From Elizabethkingia miricola (GTDB lineage: Bacteria > Bacteroidota > Bacteroidia > Flavobacteriales > Weeksellaceae), in assembly GCF_001675285.1 (NCBI RefSeq), contig NZ_LSGQ01000007.1, positions 1 to 64,000 of the forward strand: a stretch of DNA of 64,000 nucleotides, read 5' to 3'. Under the pieces are notes generated by a model that saw only the letters and a list, made by a program, of their open reading frames with translations, was not told the origin of the DNA and ran no database searches. Shown here in pieces: positions 18,003 through 27,294 of this stretch. Within the stretch, counting starts at the first letter, position 1. The number at the start of each line of letters is the position of its first letter. The position numbers and the translations under genes were made by a program.

Positions 18003-19063
18003 TGACAGAAGAAGAAAATGAAGACCTTTTTGATGATGTTAATGATATAGAGATATCAGATGAAACCGGAGGTCTTTACGAACATCTTAATTTAGTTGTC
18101 GATAAAAAGCAGGAACCCCTGCGTATAGATAAATATCTGCTGTTATTCAGACAGAATTCTACAAGAAATAAAATTTCACAAACCTGTCGTGCCGGCAATG
18201 TAGTGGTTAACGGTAAACCTGTTAAACAAAACTACAGAGTAAAACCAGGTGATGAAATAAGTGTTCTACTGGCACATCCGCCAAGAGAGAATGTTATTAT
18301 TCCAGAAAATATTCCGGTTAATATTATTTATGAGGACGATGATCTTGTTGTAGTAGACAAGGAACCAGGAATGGTAGTGCACCCGGGGTTTGGAAACTGG
18401 AGTGGAACTCTTGTCAATGCATTGGCATATCATTTTGAACAAAACGGTGATAAATCGGATCTGGACCGTGTAGGTCTTGTCCACCGTATAGATAAAGATA
18501 CTTCCGGGTTATTGGTAATTGCTAAGAATGAATATGCATTAAGCTTTCTTGCAAAACAATTTTTTGACAGAACGACAAAACGTTTGTATTGGGCTTTTGT
18601 ATGGGGTAATGTAGATGAAGATGAAGGGACTATCAGAGGACATATCGGAAGACATCTTAAAAACCGTATGCAAATGGCCGTGTATGAAGATGGCAGCCAT
18701 GGAAAACATGCTGTAACGCATTATAAGGTCTTGGAACGTTTCCGTTATATGACCTGGGTACAATGTAAGCTGGAAACCGGAAGAACGCATCAGATCAGAG
18801 CGCATTTTAAGCATATAGGACATACTTTGTTTAATGACGAACGTTATGAAGGACATACTATACTGAGAGGAATAAATCTTCCAAAATATAAACAGTTTGT
18901 TCAGAATATTTTTGATGTTTTACCACGTCATGCTTTACATGCTCATACCTTAGGCTTTATACATCCGACGACTAAAAAAGAAATGTTCTTTGAAAGTCCT
19001 ATGCCGGAAGATATGAGTACAGCGGTTGAAAAGTGGCGAAATTATCTGTCCAACAACGGATAA
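18002..19063 (+). CDS. rluD: RluA/RluD family 23S rRNA pseudouridine synthase
   Basis: This enzyme isomerises uridine to pseudouridine in large-subunit rRNA. It has a short acidic N-terminus, an S4 RNA-binding domain (about residues 38-95, RIDKYLLLFRQNSTRNKIS) and a catalytic domain with the signature VHRIDKDTSGLLV, whose Asp is the catalytic nucleophile. The 353-residue length and presence of an S4 domain favour RluD (helix 69 positions) over RluA. It overlaps the PASTA gene by one base and hemW follows after 15 bases. Confidence 0.92.
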   Translation: MTEEENEDLFDDVNDIEISDETGGLYEHLNLVVDKKQEPLRIDKYLLLFRQNSTRNKISQTCRAGNVVVNGKPVKQNYRVKPGDEISVLLAHPPRENVIIPENIPVNIIYEDDDLVVVDKEPGMVVHPGFGNWSGTLVNALAYHFEQNGDKSDLDRVGLVHRIDKDTSGLLVIAKNEYALSFLAKQFFDRTTKRLYWAFVWGNVDEDEGTIRGHIGRHLKNRMQMAVYEDGSHGKHAVTHYKVLERFRYMTWVQCKLETGRTHQIRAHFKHIGHTLFNDERYEGHTILRGINLPKYKQFVQNIFDVLPRHALHAHTLGFIHPTTKKEMFFESPMPEDMSTAVEKWRNYLSNNG

Positions 19064-19078
19064 TTATATATACAGGCT

Positions 19079-20197
19079 ATGCTTTATTTCCATATACCTT
19101 TCTGCAAACAAAAATGCAGTTATTGTAACTTTCATTTCTCAACTTCGCTAAACCTGAAGGATGACATGATGAGGGCTATACATAAGGAAATAGATTCCAG
19201 ACATCATGAACTTTCAGATAAGCATATTAAAACACTTTATCTTGGTGGAGGTACCCCTTCACTGCTTTCAGTTGATGAAATAAAAGCTTTACTAGATAAG
19301 AGTGCACAATATTATGATTTCGATTCTGAAATAGAAATTACATTAGAGGCTAATCCCGATGATCTGAATGCTTCGTTTCTGAAGGAGCTTTCCAAAAGTG
19401 GCGTTAACAGATTAAGTATTGGAACGCAATCTTTTTTTGAAGATGATCTGAAGCTTATGAACCGCGCACATACTGCCGGGGAAGCAGAAGACTCTATAAA
19501 AAGAGCGCAGGATTTTGGGCTTGAAAATATAAGCATTGACCTTATTTATGGCTCGTCGTCTATGCCGATATGGAAAGAAAATTTACAGAAGGCAATAGCA
19601 TTGCAGATACCTCATATTTCTTCCTATGCACTGACTGTTGAGCCTAAGACCGCTCTTGCAAAATGGATAAAAGATAAAGTAGTGAAAGCCCCGAATGAAG
19701 AAGTTCAGAATGAAGAGTTTTATTACATGTCGGAGTTTCTAAAAGAACAGGGATTTATTCATTACGAAATATCCAATTTTGCAAAAGAAGGTTTTTATTC
19801 CAAACATAATTCTGCGTATTGGAAAGGACAGCCTTATTTAGGGTTTGGACCTTCTGCTCATTCTTATAACGGTGGGAATATACGTTCGTGGAATATCGCT
19901 AATAATGTATTGTACATAAAAGGTCTTGCTGAAAATACAAGAAACTTCGAAGAAGAGCTGCTTTCCCCGAAAGACCAACTGAACGAATTGGTTATGATTG
20001 GGCTTCGTACAGTATGGGGCGTAGACATGGTCAAAATACAATCGATTTTTGAAAAGGACATTCAGGAAGAATTCTTTTATCTTCTAAATTCAAAAAAAGA
20101 AGAAGGATTGATTGTTGAAGATTCCGGATATCTTAAAATTCCTGAGAAACATTGGTTTTTAGCTGATGGTATAGCTTCTGATTTATTCTTGGTATAA
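19079..20197 (+). CDS. hemW: Radical SAM heme chaperone HemW
   Basis: HemW is a radical SAM protein that binds heme and is thought to deliver it to respiratory enzymes; it was long misnamed an oxygen-independent coproporphyrinogen oxidase. The cluster motif is CKQKCSYCNF (CxxxCxxC), followed by the SAM motif LYLGGGTPSLLS. The 372-residue length and absence of the HemN-specific N-terminal extension support HemW. It is the third gene in the PASTA-rluD-hemW run. Confidence 0.93.
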   Translation: MLYFHIPFCKQKCSYCNFHFSTSLNLKDDMMRAIHKEIDSRHHELSDKHIKTLYLGGGTPSLLSVDEIKALLDKSAQYYDFDSEIEITLEANPDDLNASFLKELSKSGVNRLSIGTQSFFEDDLKLMNRAHTAGEAEDSIKRAQDFGLENISIDLIYGSSSMPIWKENLQKAIALQIPHISSYALTVEPKTALAKWIKDKVVKAPNEEVQNEEFYYMSEFLKEQGFIHYEISNFAKEGFYSKHNSAYWKGQPYLGFGPSAHSYNGGNIRSWNIANNVLYIKGLAENTRNFEEELLSPKDQLNELVMIGLRTVWGVDMVKIQSIFEKDIQEEFFYLLNSKKEEGLIVEDSGYLKIPEKHWFLADGIASDLFLV

Positions 20198-20241
20198 TTC
20201 AGGTTTCTGAATGTATTATTCTGACATTCAAAAATGTTCCT

Positions 20242-20249
20242 TATTTTTG
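20242..20249 (+). promoter_or_regulatory. -7 element for the fucosidase gene
   Basis: TATTTTTG matches TAnnTTTG 48 bases before the chosen ATG at 20298. A short inverted repeat, GAATGT...ACATTC, lies about 20 bases upstream. Confidence 0.4.
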
Positions 20250-20297
20250 GGAGACTAACCTTTGCTGCCAAAGGCCGCAAGAACTAAAAACTTTACC

Positions 20298-22175
20298 ATG
20301 AAAAAAATAGTACATGTGGCTCTTTTGATGAGTGCACCTTTTTTCCTTGCTCAGGAGCTGAAGCCTTACGGAGCTATTCCTGCGGAAAGACAGCTGAGAT
20401 GGCATGAAATGGAAACTTATGCATTAATACATTTTACGCCTACAACTTTTCAGAATAAAGAATGGGGATTCGGAGATGCCTCACCGGAAATTTTTAATCC
20501 CACTTCATTTGATGCGGATCAGATTGCAAAAGCTGCTGCATCTGCCGGATTAAAAGGACTGATCGCAGTTGCAAAACACCATGATGGTTTTTGTCTCTGG
20601 CCTACCAAAACAACATCTTATAGTATAACTTCGTCACCCTGGAAAGGAGGAAAAGGAGATATGGTAAAAGACTTTATGCAGGCTTCAAAAAATGCGCATC
20701 TGAAATTTGGTGTTTATTTATCGGCATGGGACCGAAATGATGTGAGATATGGAACTCCGGCTTATGCAGATGCTTACAGGGCACAACTAACAGAACTTAT
20801 GACTAATTACGGTCCATTGTTTACTTCATGGCATGATGGTGCTAATGGGGGAGACGGCTACTATGGAGGGCGTAATGAAAAGAGAACTATAGACCGTACA
20901 ACCTATTATCAATGGACAGAGAAAACATGGCCTATAGTAAGAAAGCTGCAGCCGGGTGCTGTAATATTTTCGGATATAGGACCCGATATGAGATGGGTAG
21001 GGAATGAACATGGATATGCAGCAGAAACATCATGGGCTACATTTACACCCATAGGATTAGACGGAAAGAAACCTGTCCCAGGAGCGGCTGTTTATACCAA
21101 TTCAGGAACTGGAGACCGTAATGGTAAATATTGGATTCCCGCAGAGTGCGATGTGCCTTTGCGACCAGGATGGTTTTATCATAAAGATCAGGATGCTAAA
21201 GTAAAAACTCCGGACCAGTTGTTTGATATTTATATGAAGTCTGTTGGAAGAGGAGCTGATATGAATTTAGGGCTTTCGCCTATGCCTTCAGGAATTCTTC
21301 ATGATAATGATGTAAAATCTCTAAAGGCTTTTGGGGTAAAAATAGCAGAAACTTTTAAAACTAATTTTGCTGAACGGGCAAGTATTAAAGCATCTGATGT
21401 AAGAGGTCAAAATCTGAAAAAATTTGGAACACAGTTTATTCTGGATAAAGACCGCTATAGCTATTGGGCAACAAATGACGGGGTAATACAGGCACAACTG
21501 GATATTAAATTGGCAAAACAGTCAACATTTGATATTATTCGCTTAAGAGAAAATATTAAACTGGGACAGCGCATAGACAGTGTGAAAATAGAAGGCTTAG
21601 TTAACGGAAAATGGGAAGTACTGGGTAAGGCAAACAGTATTGGTGCAAACCGCCTGATTAAATTAGATAAACCAGTTAGTCTTACGGATCTCAGAGTCCA
21701 TATTTATGCGCCTGTAGCAATTACACTAAGTGATTTCGGACTGTATAAGGAATATAAAGAAGCGTTTGCATTCGATCATACAACAGAAGCTAAAAAGATA
21801 AAGATTCCTACCGGAATGGCCAGAATAGATCAGGTTATTCTAAATGAAAACGCCAATACATTTGTATCTGTTCCAAAGAGTGAATCTTTGATTTTTAATA
21901 TTGAAGGTCGGAATATTACAGGTTTAGGATATTTGCCTAGACAGGATGGGAAAACCGATGGTATGATTACAAAATATGCTGTTTATACAAGTGATGGCAA
22001 TTCACGTTGGAAGCTGCTAAAAGAGGGAGAATTTTCAAATATAAAAGCCAACCCTGTATGGACGAGAATAAACTTTGATAAACCGGTTACAGCCAAATTG
22101 ATAAAACTCGTTCCAAAAGAACTTTTGGAGGGGCAGCAGTTCACTGTTGCCGGAGTTGAATTTTATGAAGAATAA
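20298..22175 (+). CDS. Alpha-L-fucosidase (GH29) with discoidin-like C-terminus
   Basis: This exported glycoside hydrolase should remove alpha-L-fucose from glycans. The start at 20298 gives a signal peptide (MKKIVHVALLMSAPFFLAQ); a frame extending to 20262 would add a non-signal stretch. The GH29 domain covers about residues 25-345: YALIHFTPTTFQNKEWGFGD, VAKHHDGFCLWPTKTTSYS, and the segment around YLSAWDRND and SWHDGANGG, where the nucleophile Asp region is expected. The second half has two beta-rich regions like F5/8-type C (discoidin) carbohydrate-binding domains. It stands alone, without susCD. Host mucin or plant glycans are possible targets. Confidence 0.9.
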   Translation: MKKIVHVALLMSAPFFLAQELKPYGAIPAERQLRWHEMETYALIHFTPTTFQNKEWGFGDASPEIFNPTSFDADQIAKAAASAGLKGLIAVAKHHDGFCLWPTKTTSYSITSSPWKGGKGDMVKDFMQASKNAHLKFGVYLSAWDRNDVRYGTPAYADAYRAQLTELMTNYGPLFTSWHDGANGGDGYYGGRNEKRTIDRTTYYQWTEKTWPIVRKLQPGAVIFSDIGPDMRWVGNEHGYAAETSWATFTPIGLDGKKPVPGAAVYTNSGTGDRNGKYWIPAECDVPLRPGWFYHKDQDAKVKTPDQLFDIYMKSVGRGADMNLGLSPMPSGILHDNDVKSLKAFGVKIAETFKTNFAERASIKASDVRGQNLKKFGTQFILDKDRYSYWATNDGVIQAQLDIKLAKQSTFDIIRLRENIKLGQRIDSVKIEGLVNGKWEVLGKANSIGANRLIKLDKPVSLTDLRVHIYAPVAITLSDFGLYKEYKEAFAFDHTTEAKKIKIPTGMARIDQVILNENANTFVSVPKSESLIFNIEGRNITGLGYLPRQDGKTDGMITKYAVYTSDGNSRWKLLKEGEFSNIKANPVWTRINFDKPVTAKLIKLVPKELLEGQQFTVAGVEFYEE

Positions 22176-22233
22176 TCGGAACGAAAACTTAATTAAACCT
22201 TGTAAATTTTGTAACTTGCATGCCCAATTTTAG

Positions 22234-23067
22234 ATGAAAACTTTGAATAAAGTAAATATACAGGGACTTTCTCCAAACCAGCCGATAGGTGTCTTCGACT
22301 CCGGTGTTGGTGGGCTTACTGTGGCTAAAGAAATTAAAAGGCTGCTTCCGAATGAAGATTTAATCTATTTCGGAGATACTAAACACCTTCCTTATGGTGA
22401 AAAATCAAAGGAGGCTATCGTAGAATACTCTACTAAAATTACCAACTTTTTGCTGGAGCAAAATTGTAAAGCTATTGTTATAGCCTGTAATACTGCAACA
22501 GCCAATGCACTGAAAGAAGTATTAGAACTGGTAGCAGGCAAAGTTCCGGTAATTGATGTGATTAATCCTGTAGCAGAAAAAGTGGCGTATGAAATACATA
22601 CCAATGTAGGTGTTATTGCTACAAAAGCAACAGTCAACTCAGGGCTTTACCGAAAGAGTATCAGAAAGCACAATAAATTTATCAAAGTAGACGAACTGGC
22701 AACCCCGTTACTGGTTCCTGCAATAGAAGAAGGTTTCAAAAATCATCCTATTACTCATGCTATTATTTATAATTATCTGAGTAATAATAAGCTGAAAAAT
22801 ATAGAGACACTTATACTGGGATGTACCCACTATCCTTTGCTGTTGGATGAGATCAAACAATACTATGGAAACAGAGTAAGGGTTATCGATTCTCCGAATA
22901 TTGTGGCTAATCAGTTGAAAATAATTCTGGATAAGTATCATTTGCTTAATGAACAGAATCATACGTCTTCTTATCATTTTTATTTATCAGATATTACTAA
23001 GAATTTCGAGAAAATTTCGAGAAAATTTTTTGGAAACAAGATAAGCCTGGAGCTAAAAGTGTTATAA
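22234..23067 (+). CDS. murI: Glutamate racemase
   Basis: MurI converts L- to D-glutamate for peptidoglycan. It has the two-cysteine, two-domain racemase layout: GVFDSGVGGLTVAKEI near the N-terminus with a catalytic-site Asp, the first catalytic Cys in VIACNTATANA (about residue 85) and the second in LILGCTHYPLL (about residue 196). The 277-residue length is normal. A terminator follows. Confidence 0.96.
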   Translation: MKTLNKVNIQGLSPNQPIGVFDSGVGGLTVAKEIKRLLPNEDLIYFGDTKHLPYGEKSKEAIVEYSTKITNFLLEQNCKAIVIACNTATANALKEVLELVAGKVPVIDVINPVAEKVAYEIHTNVGVIATKATVNSGLYRKSIRKHNKFIKVDELATPLLVPAIEEGFKNHPITHAIIYNYLSNNKLKNIETLILGCTHYPLLLDEIKQYYGNRVRVIDSPNIVANQLKIILDKYHLLNEQNHTSSYHFYLSDITKNFEKISRKFFGNKISLELKVL

Positions 23068-23090
23068 CAAGAGCTCTTTAAAAATTAATA

Positions 23091-23122
23091 AAAAGCCGGA
23101 AGAATTATCTTTCGGCTTTTTC
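23091..23122 (+). terminator. Terminator after murI
   Basis: AAAAGCCG (23091-23098) pairs with CGGCTTTT (23113-23120), with an inner GAAG/CTTT stem and a T run. Confidence 0.8.
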
Positions 23123-23260
23123 ATTTTTAAAAATATAGTGTTCTGTTCTGAGAACGTTTTATTTTAAATGTATTATAATTATGATATAAAGTTATAAATT
23201 AAATTATTTTTATAATTGATTTTTCTGTCGGAAATTTGTACCATCAAAAAACAATTAGAA

Positions 23261-23881
23261 ATGGAAAATATATTTATCATCAACGGAGGACAGACTTTTG
23301 CACATTCAGGCGGAGCTTTTAATAAATCAATTACAGGATGGACAAAAGAAGTTTTAGAAAAAGAAGGCTTTAAAGTAAGAGTAAGTAATGTTAACGATGA
23401 ATTTGATCCTATGGAGGAGGCTGAAAACTTTAAATGGGCAGATGTAATCGTTTATCATTTTCCGGTTTGGTGGTTCCAGGTACCTAACAGACTGAAGTTT
23501 TATATAGATGAGGTATTTACTGCCGGACATAAAAATGGTATCTATGAAAGTGACGGTCGCTCCCGTACAAATCCGCAGATCAATTATGGGACTGGTGGAC
23601 TAATGCATGGGAAAAAATATTTTGTGACTTCCAGCTGGAATGCTCCGGATAAAGCATTTACAATGGAAGGGGAGTTCTTCCAACAGAAATCTGTAGATGA
23701 AGGCGTTTTATTTGGTTTCCACAGAATGAATGCTTTTGCCGGATTGGCTCATATCGGAAGTTTTCATTTCCACGATATGGAAAAGAATGCAACTGTAGAA
23801 AGAGTAAACAAGTACGAAACCGAGTATAAAGAATACGTACAGAATGTTTTCGCAAAAGAAAAATGCATTCTTCAGAACTAA
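23261..23881 (+). CDS. mdaB: NAD(P)H-dependent quinone oxidoreductase, MdaB-like
   Basis: This 206-residue flavodoxin-fold enzyme is of the MdaB/NQO1 type, which reduces quinones by two electrons using NAD(P)H and FAD. The ATG at 23261 gives the family N-terminus ENIFIINGGQTFAHSGG; an upstream start at 23216 would add residues absent from the family. Other signatures are YHFPVWWFQVPNRLKFYIDE and GLMHGKKYFVTSSWNAP. A YgiN-like gene follows, the same pairing as mdaB-ygiN in E. coli, which supports a quinone redox role. Confidence 0.9.
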   Translation: MENIFIINGGQTFAHSGGAFNKSITGWTKEVLEKEGFKVRVSNVNDEFDPMEEAENFKWADVIVYHFPVWWFQVPNRLKFYIDEVFTAGHKNGIYESDGRSRTNPQINYGTGGLMHGKKYFVTSSWNAPDKAFTMEGEFFQQKSVDEGVLFGFHRMNAFAGLAHIGSFHFHDMEKNATVERVNKYETEYKEYVQNVFAKEKCILQN

Positions 23882-23924
23882 GAACAGAAATGAAAATACA
23901 ATTATAAATAACACATATAATTAT

Positions 23925-24215
23925 ATGAAAATCTATTTAACTGCTATACTAAAAGCTAAAAGAGAGAAAAAAGAAGAACTGTTGGTACTTCTCCAGAACA
24001 TGGTAGAAAATACAAGAAAAGAAGCAGATTGTATTAAATATGATCTGCAGCAAGGAACAGAGGATGAAAACTTATTTATTTTCCATGAAATATGGGAAAG
24101 TACAGAAGGTCTGGAGCAACATAATCAACAGGAGTATATCAAAGCTTTTGTATCCAAGGCTGATGAGTTGTTGGAAGAACCAGCACAAATATATCTGGCA
24201 AATTTAATTTCGTAA
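23925..24215 (+). CDS. Antibiotic biosynthesis monooxygenase family protein (YgiN-like)
   Basis: This 96-residue ABM-fold protein (YLTAILKAKREKKEELLVLL, ENLFIFHEIWESTEGLEQH) resembles YgiN, a quinol monooxygenase that works opposite MdaB in E. coli. I chose the ATG at 23925 because it starts the ABM strand directly; a longer frame from 23844 overlaps the upstream gene and adds a Lys/Asn-rich stretch. It lies 43 bases after the mdaB-like gene and ends at a strong terminator, so the two form an operon. Confidence 0.87.
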   Translation: MKIYLTAILKAKREKKEELLVLLQNMVENTRKEADCIKYDLQQGTEDENLFIFHEIWESTEGLEQHNQQEYIKAFVSKADELLEEPAQIYLANLIS

Positions 24216-24240
24216 CCTAATTATAAACAGATTTCTGATA

Positions 24241-24280
24241 AAAAAAGAGGTTTCCGTTATAATGGAAACCTCTTTTTTTA
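24241..24280. terminator. Bidirectional terminator
   Basis: AAAAAAGAGGTTTCC and GGAAACCTCTTTTTT pair perfectly around GTTATAAT. It serves the YgiN-like gene and the convergent patatin gene. Confidence 0.88.
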
Positions 24281-24290
24281 TTAAGTAGTA

Positions 24291-26654
24291 TCAGAACTTA
24301 AATCCTATACTGAAATATACTCTCCAGAGATTTAGAAAATCATTTTTAGAAACATTGACATTGATAGGACCTAAAATTGATTCGTATCCCAGATTTAGTC
24401 CATACCCTATTATATTAATATTATCATTGAACGGAGAAAGCCGGTCACTAAATGCACCATAGTTAAAAGAAGGTGTAAGGTATAACTTTTTCATAATCCT
24501 GTATTGTAATGACAATCCTGCTTTTGCTACAGAAGTCAGAGGTAATTCTTTCTGACGAAATCCGTTGAACTCAGGAGTCATCATATCATAATTATATTCG
24601 CTGCCACCAAGGTTATATTTCTGGTTTAGAAACAGGTATGGAAACAAATCTTTTTCTTTGCCAAAACTTGCCCCCAAGAAAACGTTCACTTTAGCTGTAA
24701 GTCTTTTGGTAATTGGCTGTGCATAATTTTCATTTAAAGTAAATGAAATCAAATTTTGAGGTTTATAATAGAATGGTGTTTTAGGATCTAGTATCAAATT
24801 TAACTCAGGCTGGACTTTTGCCAGGTCATACAAATCATACTGATCTCCGTAATAAAATCTTGTACTTACCTGCAGGTGATTCCCTCTGGTGGAATAATAT
24901 CTTTTATTCAGATTGTTCTGTTCAAACTTTAGGAATGTATTAAAGTTACTATGGCTGTATAGCTTTTTGCTATAGTTATTTACTTTTGATTGATCTATCT
25001 TATCCAAAAAGCGGTTCATCCGCTCCGCACTAAATTCGGTTCCGAAAGAGATAAAAGCATTTGGGTGGATATTATAGTTTATTGCAATCTTCCCGGTAAT
25101 GTTTCTGTACATGTAGTTCGGAAACCTTATATTTTCGTCGTCACTGTCTATGTCAAGAAGTCTGAATGTTAGATCGTTACTTCGAAGGTATACCATCTTT
25201 CCTTCCAGATTCAGCCACCAGCGGTGCCCATTGTCTAAAAATTTCTGATAATCTATTCTCGCTTTAAAACGTTCCGCAGCATCTACAGTTACTAACAATC
25301 TGGATTTACTGAAAACAAAATTCCGGTAAGTATAGTTAACGATAATTCCTACAGACTGCTCGTTGTCATAATGCAAGGCCAGTTTAAATGCTCCTTTTTT
25401 TGCTCTTTTTACAAAAATATTCATTGTAAGAGCATCGCCTGTATTAGTGTAAGTATAATAGACTTTTTCATACTGTCGCATTCCGAATACACGGTCTATT
25501 GCTTCATTTACCGTTTTAGCATCATAATAGTTACCCTCTTTCAGTTCCATCTGTTTGCGAATGGTTTCTATTTCATTTGTATCTGTAATCGGAGTTCCGT
25601 CTTCTTCACTATAGGTAAACTTTGTGGTAGGCATTTTAACTTCCTCAATCATTTTGTGATCATATTTGATACCAAGCCTTCGCTGGGCTTCTGCTAATGC
25701 CACAAATTCTGATAAATGCTTTTTAGCTTCTTTTTCTCCGATTTTTATAATTTCGTCATACTTTGCAAAATCCTTAGTCGTTATATCTCCCAGTGGCTGT
25801 ACAAAGTCAACCATAATATTGGATAATGCCTGCTGATGTTTGAAGTCTTCTACCGAACGGATAGCATGCGTCTGATAGATCATCTTCATAGGATTTTCAA
25901 TTTCTTTTTTTGTGAAAAGCCTAAACCCGGTATAGCCGCCAACAACAAAATCAGCTCCCATTTCCCGTACTTCATTTGCCGGGAAATTTCTGTCCAGCCC
26001 ACCATCTACCAAAAGTTTTCCATCGATATAAACAGGAGCAAATGCTGCTGGGATAGCTAATGTAGAGCGAATTGCTAAAGGTAAAGATCCTTTTTTCTGC
26101 ATCACCAATCCACCGTTTTCAATATCAGAAGAGGTAAGTTCAACGGGAATTCTTAGCTTGCTGAAGTCATTGATATGTTTGGCGTTGAAGGTAAGGGTAT
26201 TGAGAACTTCGCCCATATATTGTCCTTCGATGTAAGAGCTGGGAAGGGTAGGGAATCCTTTTACAACCGGAAATTCCAGAATATATTTATCATATTCGTC
26301 CTTTTCGCTGATATTGATTTTGTTGTACGGGATTTTATTGCTCAGGATTCTGTTCCAGTGTACTTTGTAAACAGTTTCTTTCAGCTGATCAGCATTATAG
26401 CCCATAGCATACAGACCTCCAAGGATCCCACCCATACTGGTGCCGGTTATATAATCTATTTTAATACCTAATGAATCTATCATCTTCAGAATTCCCAGGT
26501 GTGCAAAGCCTTTTGCTCCACCACCACTAAGGGCTAGGCCAAATTTGGTGTCTTTGGTAATGTTTTGCAGTGTTGTATTGAGGGAATCTGTCTTTTGCTG
26601 CGCCTGTACAGCGTAAGATATAACTATTATAAAGAGTAATAGCAGTTTTTTCAT
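24291..26654 (-). CDS. Patatin-like phospholipase with BamA-like barrel
   Basis: This 787-residue exported protein has a signal peptide ending near AVQAQ, then a patatin domain (about 38-240) with the oxyanion loop GGGAKGFAHLG, the nucleophile serine in GTSMGG and the catalytic Asp in DGGLDRNFP. A POTRA-like segment follows, and the last ~400 residues form a BamA/Omp85-type barrel ending in a Phe. This layout matches type Vd autotransporters (PlpD family) and their Bacteroidota relatives, in which the lipase domain is carried to the outer surface by its own barrel. It is a single gene with a -7 box at 26677-26684. Confidence 0.9.
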   Translation of the reverse strand: MKKLLLLFIIVISYAVQAQQKTDSLNTTLQNITKDTKFGLALSGGGAKGFAHLGILKMIDSLGIKIDYITGTSMGGILGGLYAMGYNADQLKETVYKVHWNRILSNKIPYNKINISEKDEYDKYILEFPVVKGFPTLPSSYIEGQYMGEVLNTLTFNAKHINDFSKLRIPVELTSSDIENGGLVMQKKGSLPLAIRSTLAIPAAFAPVYIDGKLLVDGGLDRNFPANEVREMGADFVVGGYTGFRLFTKKEIENPMKMIYQTHAIRSVEDFKHQQALSNIMVDFVQPLGDITTKDFAKYDEIIKIGEKEAKKHLSEFVALAEAQRRLGIKYDHKMIEEVKMPTTKFTYSEEDGTPITDTNEIETIRKQMELKEGNYYDAKTVNEAIDRVFGMRQYEKVYYTYTNTGDALTMNIFVKRAKKGAFKLALHYDNEQSVGIIVNYTYRNFVFSKSRLLVTVDAAERFKARIDYQKFLDNGHRWWLNLEGKMVYLRSNDLTFRLLDIDSDDENIRFPNYMYRNITGKIAINYNIHPNAFISFGTEFSAERMNRFLDKIDQSKVNNYSKKLYSHSNFNTFLKFEQNNLNKRYYSTRGNHLQVSTRFYYGDQYDLYDLAKVQPELNLILDPKTPFYYKPQNLISFTLNENYAQPITKRLTAKVNVFLGASFGKEKDLFPYLFLNQKYNLGGSEYNYDMMTPEFNGFRQKELPLTSVAKAGLSLQYRIMKKLYLTPSFNYGAFSDRLSPFNDNINIIGYGLNLGYESILGPINVNVSKNDFLNLWRVYFSIGFKF

Positions 26655-26676
26655 ATAGTGGTTTGTTTGTGTTCCA

Positions 26677-26684
26677 CAAATTTA
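26677..26684 (-). promoter_or_regulatory. -7 element for the patatin gene
   Basis: The minus strand reads TAAATTTG, a TAnnTTTG match 23 bases before the patatin ATG. It directly abuts the rsmD terminator. Confidence 0.45.
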
Positions 26685-26717
26685 TAAAAAAGCTCCATCC
26701 GGATTTTCGGATGGAGC
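26685..26717 (-). terminator. Terminator after rsmD
   Basis: GCTCCATCCG (26692-26701) and CGGATGGAGC (26708-26717) pair perfectly, and an A run on the plus strand (26685-26691) becomes the T run of the minus-strand transcript. Confidence 0.85.
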
Positions 26718-26732
26718 GAAATATGATAATTA

Positions 26733-27293
26733 TTAATCTGTTTTTTTTGCGAAAAAGCTGAAACTCACATTTCCGTATTTTCGGGTTTCCTGCAGATTCG
26801 GATGTTCAAATTTCTGCCTGGACTGATGTTCCAAAATAAAAACTCCGTTTTCCGCAAGTATATTTTTATTCAGTACAAGATCTATTAACTCATCGTACTT
26901 AGCTTTATCCATATCAAATGGTGGATCTGCGAAAACCAGATTGTATAACTTACCGTGGTTTCTTTCTTTTTTTACCCAGTCGAATACATCACCTCGGCTA
27001 ATATTAACCTGTGCGTCAAAACCTAATTCTTTTGCTGTGGAATTAATAAATCCACAATGCTTAGGGTTAAGGTCTACAGATGTAATGTCTTTTGTGTCAC
27101 GGGAAGCAAACTCTAATGAAATAGAACCAATTCCGGCAAAAAGATCCAATACGGATAAATATTCGATGTCGAAGCGGTGTTCAATAATACTGAATAGCGC
27201 TTCTTTTGCAAAATCTGTTGTTGGGCGAACTTCAAAGTTCTTCGGAGCGGCAATTTTTTTACCCTTCCACTTCCCCGATATAATTCTGTACAT
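26733..27293 (-). CDS. rsmD: 16S rRNA (guanine-966-N2)-methyltransferase
   Basis: RsmD methylates G966 of 16S rRNA in the 30S subunit. The 186 residues start with RIISGKWKGKKIAAPKN, typical of the family, then show the SAM-binding motif VLDLFAGIGSISLEFASR and the catalytic NxxFADPPFDMDK motif. It begins one base after the DUF3822 gene, as in many flavobacteria, and ends at a terminator. Confidence 0.94.
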   Translation of the reverse strand: MYRIISGKWKGKKIAAPKNFEVRPTTDFAKEALFSIIEHRFDIEYLSVLDLFAGIGSISLEFASRDTKDITSVDLNPKHCGFINSTAKELGFDAQVNISRGDVFDWVKKERNHGKLYNLVFADPPFDMDKAKYDELIDLVLNKNILAENGVFILEHQSRQKFEHPNLQETRKYGNVSFSFFAKKTD

Positions 27294-27294
27294 T

